In this document: piece by piece, positions 1 to 10,736 of the stretch
Layout of the letters: every line of letters begins with the position of its first letter
How positions within the stretch are numbered: the first letter of the stretch is position 1
Assembly (NCBI GenBank): GCA_009829735.1
Contig: CM020618.1
Location: 12,940,568 to 13,004,567, forward strand
Length of the DNA: 64,000 nucleotides
From: Pyropia yezoensis
Lineage: Eukaryota > Rhodophyta > Bangiophyceae > Bangiales > Bangiaceae
Direction of reading: 5' to 3'
Position numbers and translations under genes: made by a program
Notes under the pieces: model-generated
What the model was told of the DNA's origin: nothing
Databases searched by the model: none
What the model saw: only the letters and a program-made list of their open reading frames with translations

Positions 1-2885
1 GCAGCGGTGGGGCCGCGCCCGGCGGCGGCGGCGGCCACGGCGACGGCGACGGCGGGCCCGCCGGGCCTGGGGGGGGTGTGTGTGGCGCGGGTGGGGGTGC
101 GGCCTTGGCGGTGGCGGCGGCGTGCGGTGCGGGCGGCGGGGGTGGCGGCGACGGCTGTGCGTGCGGCGGCGGCCGCGGCGAGTGCGCCGGGCCCGCGCGG
201 TGCGAGCGTGACGGCGACGACGCGGCGGCGCGGGCGGCTGGCGGCGACGGTGGGGGTGGCGGTACGGCGGGTGAGGAGAGCGACGCCGGCCGGCGGGTGC
301 CGGCCCCACCGCGGCGGCTGGTGCTGCGGGCCGAGAGGGGCGCCCAGCAGGGCGACCCCCTAGGCCCGCTGCTCCACGCCGCCGCGCTGTGGCTGGTGCT
401 CCGCCGGCTGGAGGCGGAGCACCCCCGCCTCCTGGTGCGGGCCTTCCACGACGATGTCGTCGTGGTTGGCCCGCCCGCAGCGCTCCCCCCCGCCCTCGCC
501 GATGCCGACCGGCTCGGCCGGTGCATCGACGCCCAGCTGGCGCCAGCCAAGTGTGTCGGCTGGTCGCCAGCTGGGCTGCCGGCGCCGGAGGGGTGGCCGG
601 CCACGTGGGCGCCCGCGGGGGTGACGCAGTTCTCCGTCCCCCTCGGCAGCGACGCCCACGTGGCCGCGGGGGTGGACGCCCTTGCGGAGGAGCAAGGGCG
701 TCTGAGCGCCGCCATTGCGGCGCTCCCCCCCGCGGAGCTACAGGCGCAGCTTTTGCTGCTGCGCCTGTGCTCCGGCCCCCGGCCCAACTACTGGCTGCGC
801 GCGCTCCCCCTGCAGTGGGGAGCGCGCCTTGCCGCCGCCGTCGACCGCGACGCGCGTGCGGCGGTGCTGTCCGTGCTGTGTGACGCACGCGACGGCACCG
901 CCACGCGCGACGCGGTCGGCGACCGCGCAGCGCTCCCCCCCGCGATGGGGGGGCTGGGAATCGGGGGGCGGGCGCGTGTGCTGCCGGCGGCGGCGCTGGC
1001 GTCGTGGGTCGACGCCCTGCGCGCCGGCGCCGCCTACTCCCCCGCCCTAGCGGCCATCCGGGACCGTCTGGAGGCGGTCCCGGTGGCGGCTGCCGACGGC
1101 GGCGTTGTACCGCCGCCGCCGCGCCCCCACCCGCGCCCCCCACCCCCTGTGCCACCTTCGCGGCCCCGCCCGCGCCCTCCACCCCCTGGGCCGTCCCGCC
1201 CGACCCCGCGGCGTGCTGGCCCTGCGGCTGGGGGGGTGCAGAAGCGGCGCCCCGCCGCGCGGCCTACGCGCGGCCGAGGGGGGGGGCTTTTCGGGGGTCG
1301 ACACTTGTTCGACCCCCCTGCCCGCCCCCCCCCTCGCCAACCGCCGACTCCCGCGTCCCCCCCGCGCGCCGCCACGCCCCCTGCCTCCTCCACGCCGTCG
1401 CCGTCTGTTGCCGCCGGCCCGCGTCCGGCCGCGGCGGGCGTCGCTGCGCCTACCGCCGCCTACGCCCCTGTGGCGCCCACGGCGGCCGCGGCGCCCTGCC
1501 CGCGCACGGGGTGGGTGACGGGGGGGCCCGACGGGGAGGACGTCGAGTTCCACTTCGTCACCCCCTCGCCCCCCCCTCCCCTCTCGACCCCCCCGCCCCT
1601 GGTGGGCGGGGCGCCGCGGCCGTGCACGGCCGAGGCCGCCAGCCTGTGCGCGGGCCTGCTGGAGCTGCTTGCAGCCCAGCAGGCCCACTGCACCGCCCCA
1701 GACCGTGGGCTGCTGTGGGTGCGGCGCCGCCCCGCGGCGCCTGCGCGCCCTCGCGGCCGCCCCGACCCGCTGGCTCCCCCCCCCCCGTCCTTCCCGCCCC
1801 CCGCCCGTGCCCCCCCCCCCCCTGCCCCCTCGTGCGGCGCCGGGACCATCCCTGGTACCCTGGCCGACGGCCTACCCGGCCCGGCGCCGCACACGCCACT
1901 GTCGTGGCGGGGTCTTCTGGGGGGGGAGGAGGTGCAGGCCAGCCAGCGGGACTTCTCCCTCCCGGCGCACGCCGCCGCCCGCGCGCGCATCTACGCCGAG
2001 CTATCGCTCTGGCAGCGCGCGGGCCTGGCGGCGTGCCAGGGGCACGGCGCCGCCGCCTGGCTGTCCGCGCTGCCCTCCCCCGGGGTTGGCGGCGCTGCCA
2101 TCCCGGGGGTGGCGATGCGCACGGCGGTGCGGCTGTGGCTGGGCGTGGCGCCGCGGTCGGTGCCGCCGGCCGCCCGCTGCCGCTGCGGCGCGGCGGCTGA
2201 CGCCGCCGGGCGCCACTTTCTGGCGGCCTGCCCGGAGCAGCGCCCCCGCCACGCACGGCTGCACCACCATGTGGTGCACCTGGTGGCTGAGGCGCTGCGC
2301 CGGGCAGAGGGGTGGGGGGAGGTGGCGGTGGAGGTGGGGCTCGACACCGCCCCTGCCTCCCTCCGCCCTGACTTCCGCGCCACCAGGGAGGGGACGGGGG
2401 AGGTGACCTGGGCGGACGTGTCCGTCGCCTCCCCCTTCTCCTCCCTGCTGGCTCCAATGGCGGCAGATGCCCCATTGGAGCCGGTGGCTGCCGCGACGCG
2501 GGAGGGTGACAAGGTGCGTCGATACGCCCGCGCCCTCCCCGTCGGCCCGCCCTCCCACACCTTCACCCCGCTGGTGTGGGAGGTTTACGGGCGGCTGGGG
2601 CCTGCCTCCGCCGCCTGGCTGCGGGAGGCACTGGGCGGCCCCCGACTTGCCACGGCGCGGGCACGACTCCTCACTGCCATTTCGGTGGCACTGTGGAAGT
2701 CGAACGCCCGCGCCGTGGCGGATGGGTACGCTCGGTGTTTTGGGGTGGAGGACCCAATTGGGGGTGGAATTGTGGGTCCGTTGGGTAGTTCTCGAAGTGT
2801 GGCCCGAATTGGTGATTAGGGGGGAGTAGCCCCCCTCAGGTAGTTTTAGTCGGGAGGAGTGGATCCTCAGTAGCAAAGAGGAAAC
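1..2885 (+). mobile_element. LINE (non-LTR retrotransposon) with restriction-like endonuclease, 3' part
   Basis: The 3' portion of a non-LTR retrotransposon cut by the left window edge. One open frame carries the end of a reverse transcriptase, a Pro/Ala linker, and a C-terminal Cys/His knuckle plus PDDExK-like nuclease, the order seen in R2/CRE/NeSL-type LINEs that use a restriction-like endonuclease. The stop is at 2817-2819 and a short 3' tail follows. There is no poly(A) tail; a tRNA-like T-arm begins about 75 bases after the stop. The exact 3' boundary is uncertain. Confidence 0.75.
3..2819 (+). CDS. LINE polyprotein (reverse transcriptase plus restriction-like endonuclease), 5' partial
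   Basis: The frame is open from the window edge, so the start lies outside. Around 326-360 is RAERGAQQGDPLGPLLHA, the RT motif before the catalytic core; at about 443 is FHDDVVVVG, where the usual Y-x-D-D is F-H-D-D with both metal-binding aspartates kept. At about 945 is MGGLGI, typical of the thumb region of LINE RTs. A roughly 300-residue Pro/Ala linker follows. From about 2170 is CRCG...GRHFLAAC, a C-x-C...H-x4-C knuckle, then RPDF...EVTWADVSV, which fits the R/K-P-D...D core of the restriction-like endonuclease. The frame is uninterrupted for 2.8 kb, so the copy may be young. It would nick DNA and reverse-transcribe its RNA at a preferred site. RT identity is firm; the clade is inferred. 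Confidence 0.75.
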   Translation, partial: SGGAAPGGGGGHGDGDGGPAGPGGGVCGAGGGAALAVAAACGAGGGGGGDGCACGGGRGECAGPARCERDGDDAAARAAGGDGGGGGTAGEESDAGRRVPAPPRRLVLRAERGAQQGDPLGPLLHAAALWLVLRRLEAEHPRLLVRAFHDDVVVVGPPAALPPALADADRLGRCIDAQLAPAKCVGWSPAGLPAPEGWPATWAPAGVTQFSVPLGSDAHVAAGVDALAEEQGRLSAAIAALPPAELQAQLLLLRLCSGPRPNYWLRALPLQWGARLAAAVDRDARAAVLSVLCDARDGTATRDAVGDRAALPPAMGGLGIGGRARVLPAAALASWVDALRAGAAYSPALAAIRDRLEAVPVAAADGGVVPPPPRPHPRPPPPVPPSRPRPRPPPPGPSRPTPRRAGPAAGGVQKRRPAARPTRGRGGGLFGGRHLFDPPARPPPRQPPTPASPPRAATPPASSTPSPSVAAGPRPAAAGVAAPTAAYAPVAPTAAAAPCPRTGWVTGGPDGEDVEFHFVTPSPPPPLSTPPPLVGGAPRPCTAEAASLCAGLLELLAAQQAHCTAPDRGLLWVRRRPAAPARPRGRPDPLAPPPPSFPPPARAPPPPAPSCGAGTIPGTLADGLPGPAPHTPLSWRGLLGGEEVQASQRDFSLPAHAAARARIYAELSLWQRAGLAACQGHGAAAWLSALPSPGVGGAAIPGVAMRTAVRLWLGVAPRSVPPAARCRCGAAADAAGRHFLAACPEQRPRHARLHHHVVHLVAEALRRAEGWGEVAVEVGLDTAPASLRPDFRATREGTGEVTWADVSVASPFSSLLAPMAADAPLEPVAAATREGDKVRRYARALPVGPPSHTFTPLVWEVYGRLGPASAAWLREALGGPRLATARARLLTAISVALWKSNARAVADGYARCFGVEDPIGGGIVGPLGSSRSVARIGD

Positions 2886-2917
2886 AATGGACCGGGGTTC
2901 GATTCCCCGCCGGCGTA
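2871..2917 (+). other. tRNA-like 3' half (T-arm, box B) next to the LINE tail
   Basis: Positions 2893-2909 form a perfect T-arm: 5-bp stem CGGGG/CCCCG around the loop TTCGATT. Positions 2896-2906 (GGTTCGATTCC) match the pol III box B consensus exactly. The next seven bases could be the 3' acceptor strand, but no matching 5' strand lies in the 80 bases upstream. TAGCAAAGAGG at 2871-2881 fits box A by letter but sits too close to box B for a normal tRNA. This looks like the 3' half of a tRNA gene or a tRNA-like LINE tail, not a complete tRNA. The stretch 2820-3355 otherwise shows only short direct repeats (caggcttcagca, near 2962 and 2980). Confidence 0.5.
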
Positions 2918-3355
2918 GCTGGAACTTCGTTATAATCTGCGACACTCTCGCTCTTTCATGTCAGGCTTCAGCATCGATGCAGGCTTCAGCACTGAGGCCT
3001 TGGCAGTACAACCGGGTGGTTTTTTTGGTCGCGGGCCCAGAATAAAGTCGTGTTGCCAACTGTCGTTTGGGAACGCAATTGATGAAGATGAGTTCATGGA
3101 ATGAATTACGTCAGATCTCAAGTCACCCCTGGTGACAAGCTGTCATCGGTCGTTCGAAGTTTACAAGTAGCCCCATCCTATCGTGAACGTTACGGGTAAC
3201 ATTTGGCCCTTCCTCAGTCAAGCGCACGACCACGTCGCCCACCGTCGACCCGCCGCAGAGCCGCACTTCCTTCCCGACTGGCATCCTCCGCACTCCCCAT
3301 CGCGTCTGTCAGACCGGGTCGTTCCTTTGTCTCCGGTCTCATTCCCACTGCCATC

Positions 3356-4137
3356 ATGTCTCCTGCTATTGCCGTATGTTGTCATGTCCTGTTGAAGCGG
3401 GTGGAGCTGTCTCTTGCAGCCTGTCATTATGACATTCAGACGGTGGCGTGCCACTGGTGGCGGCCATCAGCCGAGCTATTGCAAGGGCACCTTGCGGCTT
3501 GATCACGGGGACCTTTTCTGTGGCATGATTACGCGCACCTTGTCCGTGACGTCGTGGCTGCAATGGTGCGGCAACACCAGCTCATTGGTGCTCTGATTTT
3601 TGCCGCCATTTTTATTGGGAGTTGCGGAGTCTGACGTTTTCATGTTGTTATTCTCCTGGTGCACCGCGGCAACCTTTCCGGTGTACGTGTTGCTTCGCTT
3701 TGTCCTCTCTTTTCTCTCGCCCTCGTCGGAAACCTCTGCACCCCTCTCACACACACGCGTAGAAGAAGGCCAAGAAGGGCGGGCGCAAGTCCAAGAAGAC
3801 GGTGTCTTTCTCGGTTGACTGCAAGAAGCCTGTCGACGATGCCATCATGGATTGTGCTGCTCTGGAGAAGTACCTCAACGAGCGGGTGAAGGTGGACGGG
3901 AAGCGCGGCAACCTAGGTGAGTCGGTGAAGATCTCGCGCGACAAGGCGGTCGTCACGGTGACGGCGCAGGAGCCTTTCTCCAAGCGCCAGATCCGCTACC
4001 TGATGCGCCGCTACCTCAAGCGCGCGAACCTGCGCGACTGGCTGCGGGTGGTGTCGAACGGCGCGACGAGCTACGAGCTGAGGTACTACAACATTGCGGA
4101 CCAGGAGGAGGAGGATGATGGTGATGAGGAGGAGTAG
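3356..4137 (+). CDS. RPL22: 60S ribosomal protein eL22
   Basis: Cytosolic large-subunit protein eL22. Two exons: 3356-3373 (ATG, encodes MSPAIA) and 3763-4137. The intron has donor GTATGT at 3374, a pyrimidine-rich 3' end and acceptor TAG at 3760-3762, phase 0. Exon 2 starts with a Lys-rich stretch (KKAKKGGRKSKK), then FSVDCKKPVDDAIMD, KVDGKRGNLGE, PFSKRQIRYLMRRYLK, NLRDWLRVVSN and SYELRYY, all hallmark eL22 segments, and ends in the usual acidic tail. Spliced length is about 130 residues, as in other eukaryotes. The small first exon with an early intron is common for ribosomal protein genes. It is convergent with proA, with about 300 bp between the stops. Confidence 0.95.
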
Positions 4138-4432
4138 GACCGTACAACAGTAAAACGAACGGGGTATGCAATCGGGGTTTTTCGTATCGCGACGGAGTTA
4201 TTTTCCGAGCGACGCACGGACGGTGGCCCAACGGCCCTGAAACCGAGGTACAATCCAATGTAGCTCGCCAGGGACACGTGGTGCTTCAATGCGGGGATAC
4301 ACTCCAGACGGCGTTCACGCGCTCAACCCCTACCGAGCCGACTGTCTAAGAAGTTTGCGGGGGTGTCATAGCTATTCCGCTCCAGTGCCGAGAATGAAGA
4401 GGCTGCGGATGTACAGGGTAAAAACACACGCC

Positions 4433-5860
4433 TCATGTTCTATCCTTCGAAGAGTCGGCTGGGCTCGCCGCTCCTTCTGCTCCGTCGGCATGTGGGTCCT
4501 CGAGCGGCAATGGCGTGTGTGCAAAATCCTTGGCCCCCGAAGCGTACGCCGCGACCGTGTGACCCTGCCCATAAAGGCGGTACTTGTAAATAAGAAGACC
4601 TTCCAGACCCACTGGTCCACGCGCGTGCGTGCGGTGGGTGCTGACGCCCACCTCGGCACCGAAGCCGTAGCGGAAACCGTCGGCAAACCGGGTCGACGCG
4701 TTGTGGAAGACCCCCGCCGAGTCGACGCGGGCGAGGAAAGCGCCAGCGGCGGCCGAGTCTTCGGTGACAATCGCGTCGGTGTGGTGGCTGCCATGCGCGT
4801 TGATGTGGTCGACAGCAGCATCCAGGCTCTCAACGACGCCGAGTGCGACAGTAAGCTCAAGGAACTCAGTATCCCAGTCATCTGCACACGCACGTACGAC
4901 ACACGCGCCGTCGGCCGAGGAGGCGTCGTCGCTGCCGTCTGGCCTGAGCACCGCGTAGGCGCGGTCGTCAGCACGTAGCTCGACACCCGCAGCAGCGAGG
5001 CCAGCCGCCAGTCGCGGTAGCGCCGTGGGTGCCACGTCCGCGTGCACCAGCACCGTCTCTGCTGCGTTGCACACGGCCGGGTACTGGGCTTTGGCGTCCA
5101 CAACAATGGCCACAGCCTTGTCCATGTCCGCCGCTGCGTCCACATAGACCGCACACAGGCCGTCAGCGTGCCCCATGACGGGGATCTTGGTGTTTTCGGT
5201 AATGTACTTGACGAGCGCGTTACTGCCACGAGGGATGACCAGGTCAATGTGGGTGTTGAGAGACAGTAGCTGCGCGACTTCCCCGCGCGTGGCCACCAGC
5301 TGCACAGCATCGACGGGAAAGTCCGCCGCTGCCAACCCCTTGCGAATGCACTGCACGAGGATAGCGTTGCTCGCTTCCGCCTCCTTGCCGCCCTTGAGGA
5401 TGACCGCGTTGGCACTCTTGATGGCCAGTGCCGCAATCTGCACCGCCGCCTCGGGGCGTGCCTCAAAAACCACTGCAATCACACCAATGGGGGTAGCCAC
5501 CCGGTACAGGTCCAGGCCATCGTCCAGGCGGGTCGCACGGGAGACAGTGCCCACCGGGTCGGGCAGCGCGCGCACCGACGTGACGCCCTGGAGGAGGGCG
5601 TCGAACTTAGCGCCGCCCAGCTCGAGCCGCTTAGCCGTCGCGGCGGGAAGGCCGCCGTCGGCCACCCGTGCGGCGGCCGCGGCCTTGTCCCGCCCGTTGG
5701 CCGCAAGGATGTCCGCCTTGGCGCTGGCCAGGGCGGCGTGGACGGCCGTCAGCGCCGCATCCTTGGCCAGCCCGCCCACCCGTGCCATGGCCAGCGCCGC
5801 GGCACGCGCGCGCACGCCAACAGCGACCATCTCCTCAGACGCCACCACGGGGGACCCCAT
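4433..5860 (-). CDS. proA: gamma-glutamyl phosphate reductase (glutamate-5-semialdehyde dehydrogenase)
   Basis: Reduces gamma-glutamyl phosphate to glutamate-5-semialdehyde with NADPH, the second step of proline synthesis. Single exon of 475 residues; ATG at 5860 preceded by CGCAACT. Aldehyde dehydrogenase fold: IGVIAVVFEARPEAAVQI (residues about 125-142), ANAVILKGGKEAEASN, and the catalytic cysteine at Cys264 in YPAVCNAAETVLVH. C-terminal motifs GVFHNASTRFADGFRYGFGAEVGVSTHRTHARGPVGLEGL follow in family order. The N-terminal glutamate kinase domain of the fused plant/animal P5CS is absent, so this is the bacterial-type stand-alone enzyme. No clear organelle targeting sequence is visible. It is divergent from the MED30-like gene across about 650 bp. 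Confidence 0.95.
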   Translation of the reverse strand: MGSPVVASEEMVAVGVRARAAALAMARVGGLAKDAALTAVHAALASAKADILAANGRDKAAAAARVADGGLPAATAKRLELGGAKFDALLQGVTSVRALPDPVGTVSRATRLDDGLDLYRVATPIGVIAVVFEARPEAAVQIAALAIKSANAVILKGGKEAEASNAILVQCIRKGLAAADFPVDAVQLVATRGEVAQLLSLNTHIDLVIPRGSNALVKYITENTKIPVMGHADGLCAVYVDAAADMDKAVAIVVDAKAQYPAVCNAAETVLVHADVAPTALPRLAAGLAAAGVELRADDRAYAVLRPDGSDDASSADGACVVRACADDWDTEFLELTVALGVVESLDAAVDHINAHGSHHTDAIVTEDSAAAGAFLARVDSAGVFHNASTRFADGFRYGFGAEVGVSTHRTHARGPVGLEGLLIYKYRLYGQGHTVAAYASGAKDFAHTPLPLEDPHADGAEGAASPADSSKDRT

Positions 5861-6507
5861 AGTTGCGCCGCCTTGGAGGCGATGGAATGTAGGGGGAGAG
5901 TGGACTCAGAACACGACACGTCTGGTAACAGGGACCACAGCGGTTGCAGCGGCCGGCAGGACAGGTCTCGGATGCTGCAGCGCCACCGCCGGTGAGCTAC
6001 AACTGGTAAACGGGCGGCGGACAACGGAGGGGGAGCTGCCGGCGACGCGACTGCACCGGGCGGGCCAAAACCCCAGGGCGTGAGATGAAGGATGCGGCCG
6101 CCGGGATCTGTTGGCCGAGGCGTCGTTCCTGTCTAGATCTGGCCCAATGGGAGGGACGCACGCGGCGTATGTAATGTACAGGACAGACGTCGAGATTCCG
6201 TTCACTGGCCATCGGAACACCAAAGCAAGGGTCAAGTCACGGGGGCCTCCGCGCGGTGCCCTAGCTTCGACTCGGTGCGCGTGGTGCCACGCGACAGTCA
6301 CCACCAGCGCCCGTGCCGCTGCTGGCGCTGTCGCAGCCACCGTCCCCTCCTACCAAACGTGTTGTTTATGTGTCTTCCCTCTCCTGGCTGGCACCCCGTG
6401 AGGAGGTGACTACTTCCTTTGCACAGTTTGCTACGCCTTCCCCTGCCGCCTACCTCGTCACCCTACCTCGCGCCCTCCTCCCCGCTGCCGCCCCCCCCAT
6501 TGTTACA
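5861..6507. promoter_or_regulatory. divergent intergenic region, proA / MED30-like gene
   Basis: This 647-bp stretch separates the start codons of two divergent genes and must hold both 5' UTRs and promoters. I see no TATA box at a convincing distance and no other gene. The last 100 bases before 6508 are pyrimidine-rich, as before several other starts in this window. Confidence 0.4.
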
Positions 6508-7334
6508 ATGAATCCGGCGTTCCCCTTTGGTCACCTCCCACCCCCCCCACCCCCTCCACCCCCTCACCCCCTGCCGCTGCCGCCCGCGGCGGTGGCGTCG
6601 CTGCTTGCCACCTCGCGTGGGCGTGAGGCGACCGACACGGCTGCGCTGGAGGCGGCCGTCCAGGCGGCGCGGGAGTCGCTCGCGGCGACGATGCTTGCGG
6701 TGCACGCAGCGGTATCGGCGGCAGCAGAGGAGGAAAGCTCGGTACGTGTGCCGGGGGGGGGGGGGTGGGGGTGCGGGGGGGGGCGGGCCGAAGGTGGAGG
6801 GGGGTTGGGGGGAGGGGAGAGCTGTGGTTGCTATGCTCTGCGTTGTTCAGGAGGAGTGGGTAGTGTCGGGGGAGGGTCTTTTGGCAGCGCGGGTGTTCGA
6901 CGCTGCTACTGCTTCTGGTCTAGAGGCGCCTGCAAGCAGGAGACTGCTGCACAGCGGCCGTATCGAGGTCGCTTGTCAGGAGACTGACGGCAGCATCTTG
7001 CGATGGTAGCTGTGCATTGCTTCTTAATTGCCCCCCCCCCCGACTCCCGACCCAGCCCGCGGTGTCGGCCGCCACCACCGCCACCGTACGGTCGGCGGTC
7101 GAGGCGCTCCGCACGGCGACCGTCGCGGCGCTGGCCGCGTCGACAAGCCGGAGCGGCAGCCGCGCCACCACCGACACGTCGGTGGCGCTCGCAACGGGGG
7201 AGGGGGTGGCGGCGTTACGTCGCCGGCGGGACAGCCTCGCCGCGGCGGTGCGTGAGCGCAACGGCGCCATGTGGGCGCTGGTGGAGAGCCTCCGGCAGGT
7301 GCACCGGGACATTGTGAGCTTGAGCTTGGGCTAG
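6508..7334 (+). CDS. Mediator subunit 30-like protein (tentative)
   Basis: Two exons, 6508-6741 and 7056-7334, with donor GTACGT and a C-rich 3' end ending CCCAG, phase 0, giving about 170 residues. The N-terminus is Pro-rich (MNPAFPFGH, then a Pro run). Residues about 45-78 form a helix, AALEAAVQAARESLAATMLA. The C-terminus, ALRRRRDSLAAAVRERNG followed by MWALVESLRQVHRDIVSLSLG, resembles the end of MED30 (pattern N-x-x-M/L-x-x-L/I-x-x-L/M-R-x-I/V-x-x-D-I). Length (human MED30 is 178 residues), a Pro-rich head and two helices all fit. If correct it belongs to the head of Mediator in the nucleus. Helical low-complexity proteins can mimic this, so the name is a candidate only. Confidence 0.4.
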
Positions 7335-8385
7335 GGAGACGCGCGGGAGCGGGATAGAGCTCACAGGCGGTGGGGGGGCGGGTCGGTTCCCGACGCGAGG
7401 AGACGCGGCGCAGGAGGGAGGGGGGAGGGGTGGTGCGACGGAAGGGGGGGGAGAAGGCCTGGCGAATGGCAGGACGTTCCAGATGGCCATGGAGCAGCAG
7501 CCCCGCGCGTTGGTGGAGAATGAAAGTGCGTCGGCCAGCATGGTAGCCTCCTCCTCGACCCGACGAGTCGGTCGTAGTGCTGCGACTGTCGGGCTCATCG
7601 GGCGGAAGCGTCAACGAAGAGCAAGAGAGCGTCTCCAGCCGGCGCGAGGCACACGTGGCAGAGAACCTCTCAACTTCCCCAAACATGTCAACTGAAGTTT
7701 AGATCGGACGGCAATCCCGATGCAACCCACTCTGGCCGCGCCACGCCAATCGCCCCCACGATCCCCTGAAGGGCCCTTCCCGCGCTTTCCCCTGCGCCAC
7801 CGACGCCGTTCTCCCCGCCCTCGATCCCGCGGCCGCAGGGGGCTCGCAGCGCCCACCGAGTAGGTTGGTTCCCGCCCAAATGGGGGCGCGCTTGTACCCG
7901 CGACACTGTCACTGGGAGTGGCCATGGCCCCACTGCCCAGCGGCTGTGTAGCCGCGGCCGCGGCCGCGGTCGCAGCGGGCGGCTGCTCGGGCGGGGGGCC
8001 GGCCTGGCCAGTCGCCCAGACTCCGCCTCCCAACCAGCGTCACCCCCCCTCACACTGCGAACAGCGGCGGCGGTGGCAGCGACTGGCGGGGCGGAGGCCG
8101 CGCCACCCACGACCGCTGCAGCGGGTGTGGTGGTCCGCCGCGCTCACCACGCTGACGTCTTTGCCAACGCGCCCCTGTGTCGGTCCTTGGTCTTGGTGCC
8201 CCGCCGGCGTCCTTCCCCCTCCCAACCCCGCACCCTCCGCGCCGGTGTCTTCATCGCCATAGCTTTCCCCCCCCCCTCACTCCAGCCCCCGTCGTTCTCC
8301 TTCCCCTTTGACGTCTCTGCCATCCCCCGCCCGTCCCCCCTCCCCCCCCCCCCCCCCCCCCCGCCATACCTCCGACACCCCCACG
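7335..8385. other. intergenic region, no gene recognised
   Basis: About 1 kb between the MED30-like stop and the next supported start. Open frames on both strands here are short or Gly/Arg/Pro-rich and none shows a recognisable domain. A run of about 20 C residues lies at 8342-8362, just upstream of the next gene. Confidence 0.4.
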
Positions 8386-10736
8386 ATGAACCCCCCCGGC
8401 CCGCCCACCCTCCTCACCCTCCACACCCTCCTCCGGCAGACCCCCCCCCCCTACGCCGCCATCGTCGCGGCGCTCCCGCCGCCTACCCCCCCCCCGCCCC
8501 CCCCGGCGGCGGCACCGCCACCACCACCACCACGACGGCCGCCGCCACCCTCACCGCCCACATCCTGTGCCTGGCAGGCGCGGCGGCGGCGCTGGCGGAC
8601 GCTGCCGCCTACGCGACCGCCTTTGAGGCGGCGGTGCCCACGCGGCGGGGCCTCGTCGCCGCCGGCGCCGCCCGCTGGGCGGTGGCCGTCGCGGGCGGGC
8701 CGTTTCCGTCTGCCGCCGCCGCGGCGGTGCGGCTGCTGGGCGTGCTGGGGCGGGGGGAGGAGGGGCGCATCGCCGTTGGCGCGTCGGGGGCGGTGGAGGT
8801 GCTCCTCCGGTCGCCCGCGCTGCGGGGAGCGGGGGGGGGCGCCGCCGCCGCCGCCGCCTCGGCCGCCGCCGGCTGGGGGGGGAGGGGGGGGAGGCGCTGG
8901 GCCGTCCTCGCCGCCCTCTGCGCGGGCGCCCACAACAATGTCAGCCGGGCGGTGGGGATGGGCGGCCACGTTGCCGCCGCGCGGGCGCTGGAGCGGGCGG
9001 TCTGCCCGCCGCCGCCGCTGCCGTCGCCAACGCTAGCCGACGGCGGCACTGCCCGGCCCACCGACGAGGTCCCGCCGCCGTCGCCACTTCGGGCGGCCGT
9101 GGCCACCCTCGTGGCAGACCTGTGTGCCTTCCTCGGCTCTGTCGCGGTGGTGGTGCCGGACGAGATGGTCGCGCCCGCCGCGCTGGAGGCGGTGCCGACG
9201 CTGCCCCCACCGGCGGCCACCCAACAGCGGTGCTCCCCCCGCCGCCCACCGCGCGGGACGGTGGGGATGGCCAGAGCCGCCGCCGCCGCGTCGGCGATGG
9301 CGGCCAAGGTCGCCACTGCGACCGCCGCGGCCACGGCCGCCGGCGTGCCTGGCGCGTCACGAGCCCGGCGGCGGTCGCCACGGTCGTCGGGGACGCCGTC
9401 ACTGGGGCGAGGCGGCGGGAAGACCTCTGGCCGGGCCGCCCCCCCCCCCCCCCCCCCGCCCCCTCCCACGACTCCCGGCGCGACCGTCGCCGCCGCTCCC
9501 CTCCTTAAACCGACGCCGCCGTCCTCTGAGGGCGGCGGTGAGGACCCCCCCCCCGACAGTGACGCCCGCTACGTCCGCTCTGGCCGCGTCGTCGGCGCGC
9601 TGCTGTCCACCGTCACGGCCGCGACGGCGGCGGGGGCGTCCACCATCGCCGCCGACGCCCTCTCCGCCCTCGCCGTCATGGGCGACACGTGGGCCAAGGA
9701 AGGCGCCGGCTACCCGTGCCCGCCCCCCGCCGCCGCCGCTGCTGCTGCTGGTGCCGCCGCCGCCGCCGCCGCCGCACCGCTGCCGCCATTGCCACCGGCG
9801 GTCGGCATTGCCGTGGCGAGCCCGGCGGCGGCGGGAGGAGACCGGCCCCACGCCGCCATCGCCGATGCGTGCACCGCCGCGGCGGCCGGCGACGCGGGCC
9901 GCGTCGTGGCCGTGGCGGCGGCGGCGGCGGCAGCCACCCCCCCCTCCACCCCCGGCTCGCGACCCCTCTACGCCGCCGCGACGTGGGCGGTGGCCGCCTG
10001 GGCCGCCGCGGGGCTACTGCCGCCCGCGGCGGTCGAGGCAGCGACGGGGGTGGGAGGAGCCGCTGCCGGCGACGTCGCCGTCGCCCCGGCAGCGGCGGCG
10101 GCGGCGGCGGCGGCGGCGACCACCACCGCGGGCGCGGCGGCGGTGGTGGCGGCGGCGGGGGGGGCGGGCGGGTGGGCGTTTTCCGAACTGCCCATTGCCG
10201 CAGAGGTGCTGGCGGGGTTGGCGGCCGCCGCGCCGGCCGCCGCCGCCGCCGCCGCTGCTGCTGCTGCTGCTGCCGCCGCGGCCGCCGCTGGCGCCACGGC
10301 GCCCGCCGCGGCCTGCACTCCCGCCGGCCGCACGCCGTCGCGGCGGGGGGCGCGGGGCGGGGGGTGGGCCACCCCCGCTGCCGCTGCCGCTGCTGCCGCC
10401 GGCGTGCCGGCGGGCGGCACCTCTCCGCCGTCGCTGGACGAGGCGGCGGCCGCGCTCGAGGCGGCCGAGGCGGCGCTCGCCTCCCGCCCCGCGCCTCGGT
10501 CGGCCGCCGCCGCCGGCCTGCTGTCGTACATGCGGTCGGTCAAGCGGCGAGAGGGGGGGGGAGGAGGGGGGGGGGGGGGGAAGCCGGGGGCGTCGGCCGT
10601 CAAGCGGAAGCTCGGGTGGGGAGCGTCGCCCCCGCGGGGGGGCAAGCGCCTGCGGCTGGCGAGCGCCCCTCCCCCCGCCGAGGTCGGCGACCCAGCCACC
10701 GACGATTTCTTTTTGTTGTGTGGGGGGGGGAGGTAG
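8386..10736 (+). CDS. large Ala-rich hypothetical nuclear protein, possible helical (ARM-like) repeats
   Basis: I do not recognise the family. ATG at 8386 starts MNPPGPPTLLTLHTLLRQ in one frame; the long body is in another frame, and the switch falls in C-runs near 8487-8504, so either an indel in the tract or an unseen splice links them. The body runs to the stop at 10734-10736. Residues encoded at about 8700-9000 look helical (AVRLLGVLGRGEEGRIAVG, AVLAALCAGAHNNVSRAVG), with spacing like armadillo repeats. Poly-Ala stretches follow, one encoded by a GCT/GCC run at 10230-10300. The C-terminus has basic clusters (SVKRREGG, VKRKLGWG, GGKRLRLA) that look like nuclear localisation signals, and ends DDFFLLCGGGR. 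Coding is likely from the long frame and rare stops; the function is unknown. Confidence 0.5.

Noticed and set aside
2871-2917. Complete tRNA gene
   Set aside because: T-arm and box B are perfect, but the 5' acceptor strand, a D-arm and an anticodon arm cannot be drawn.
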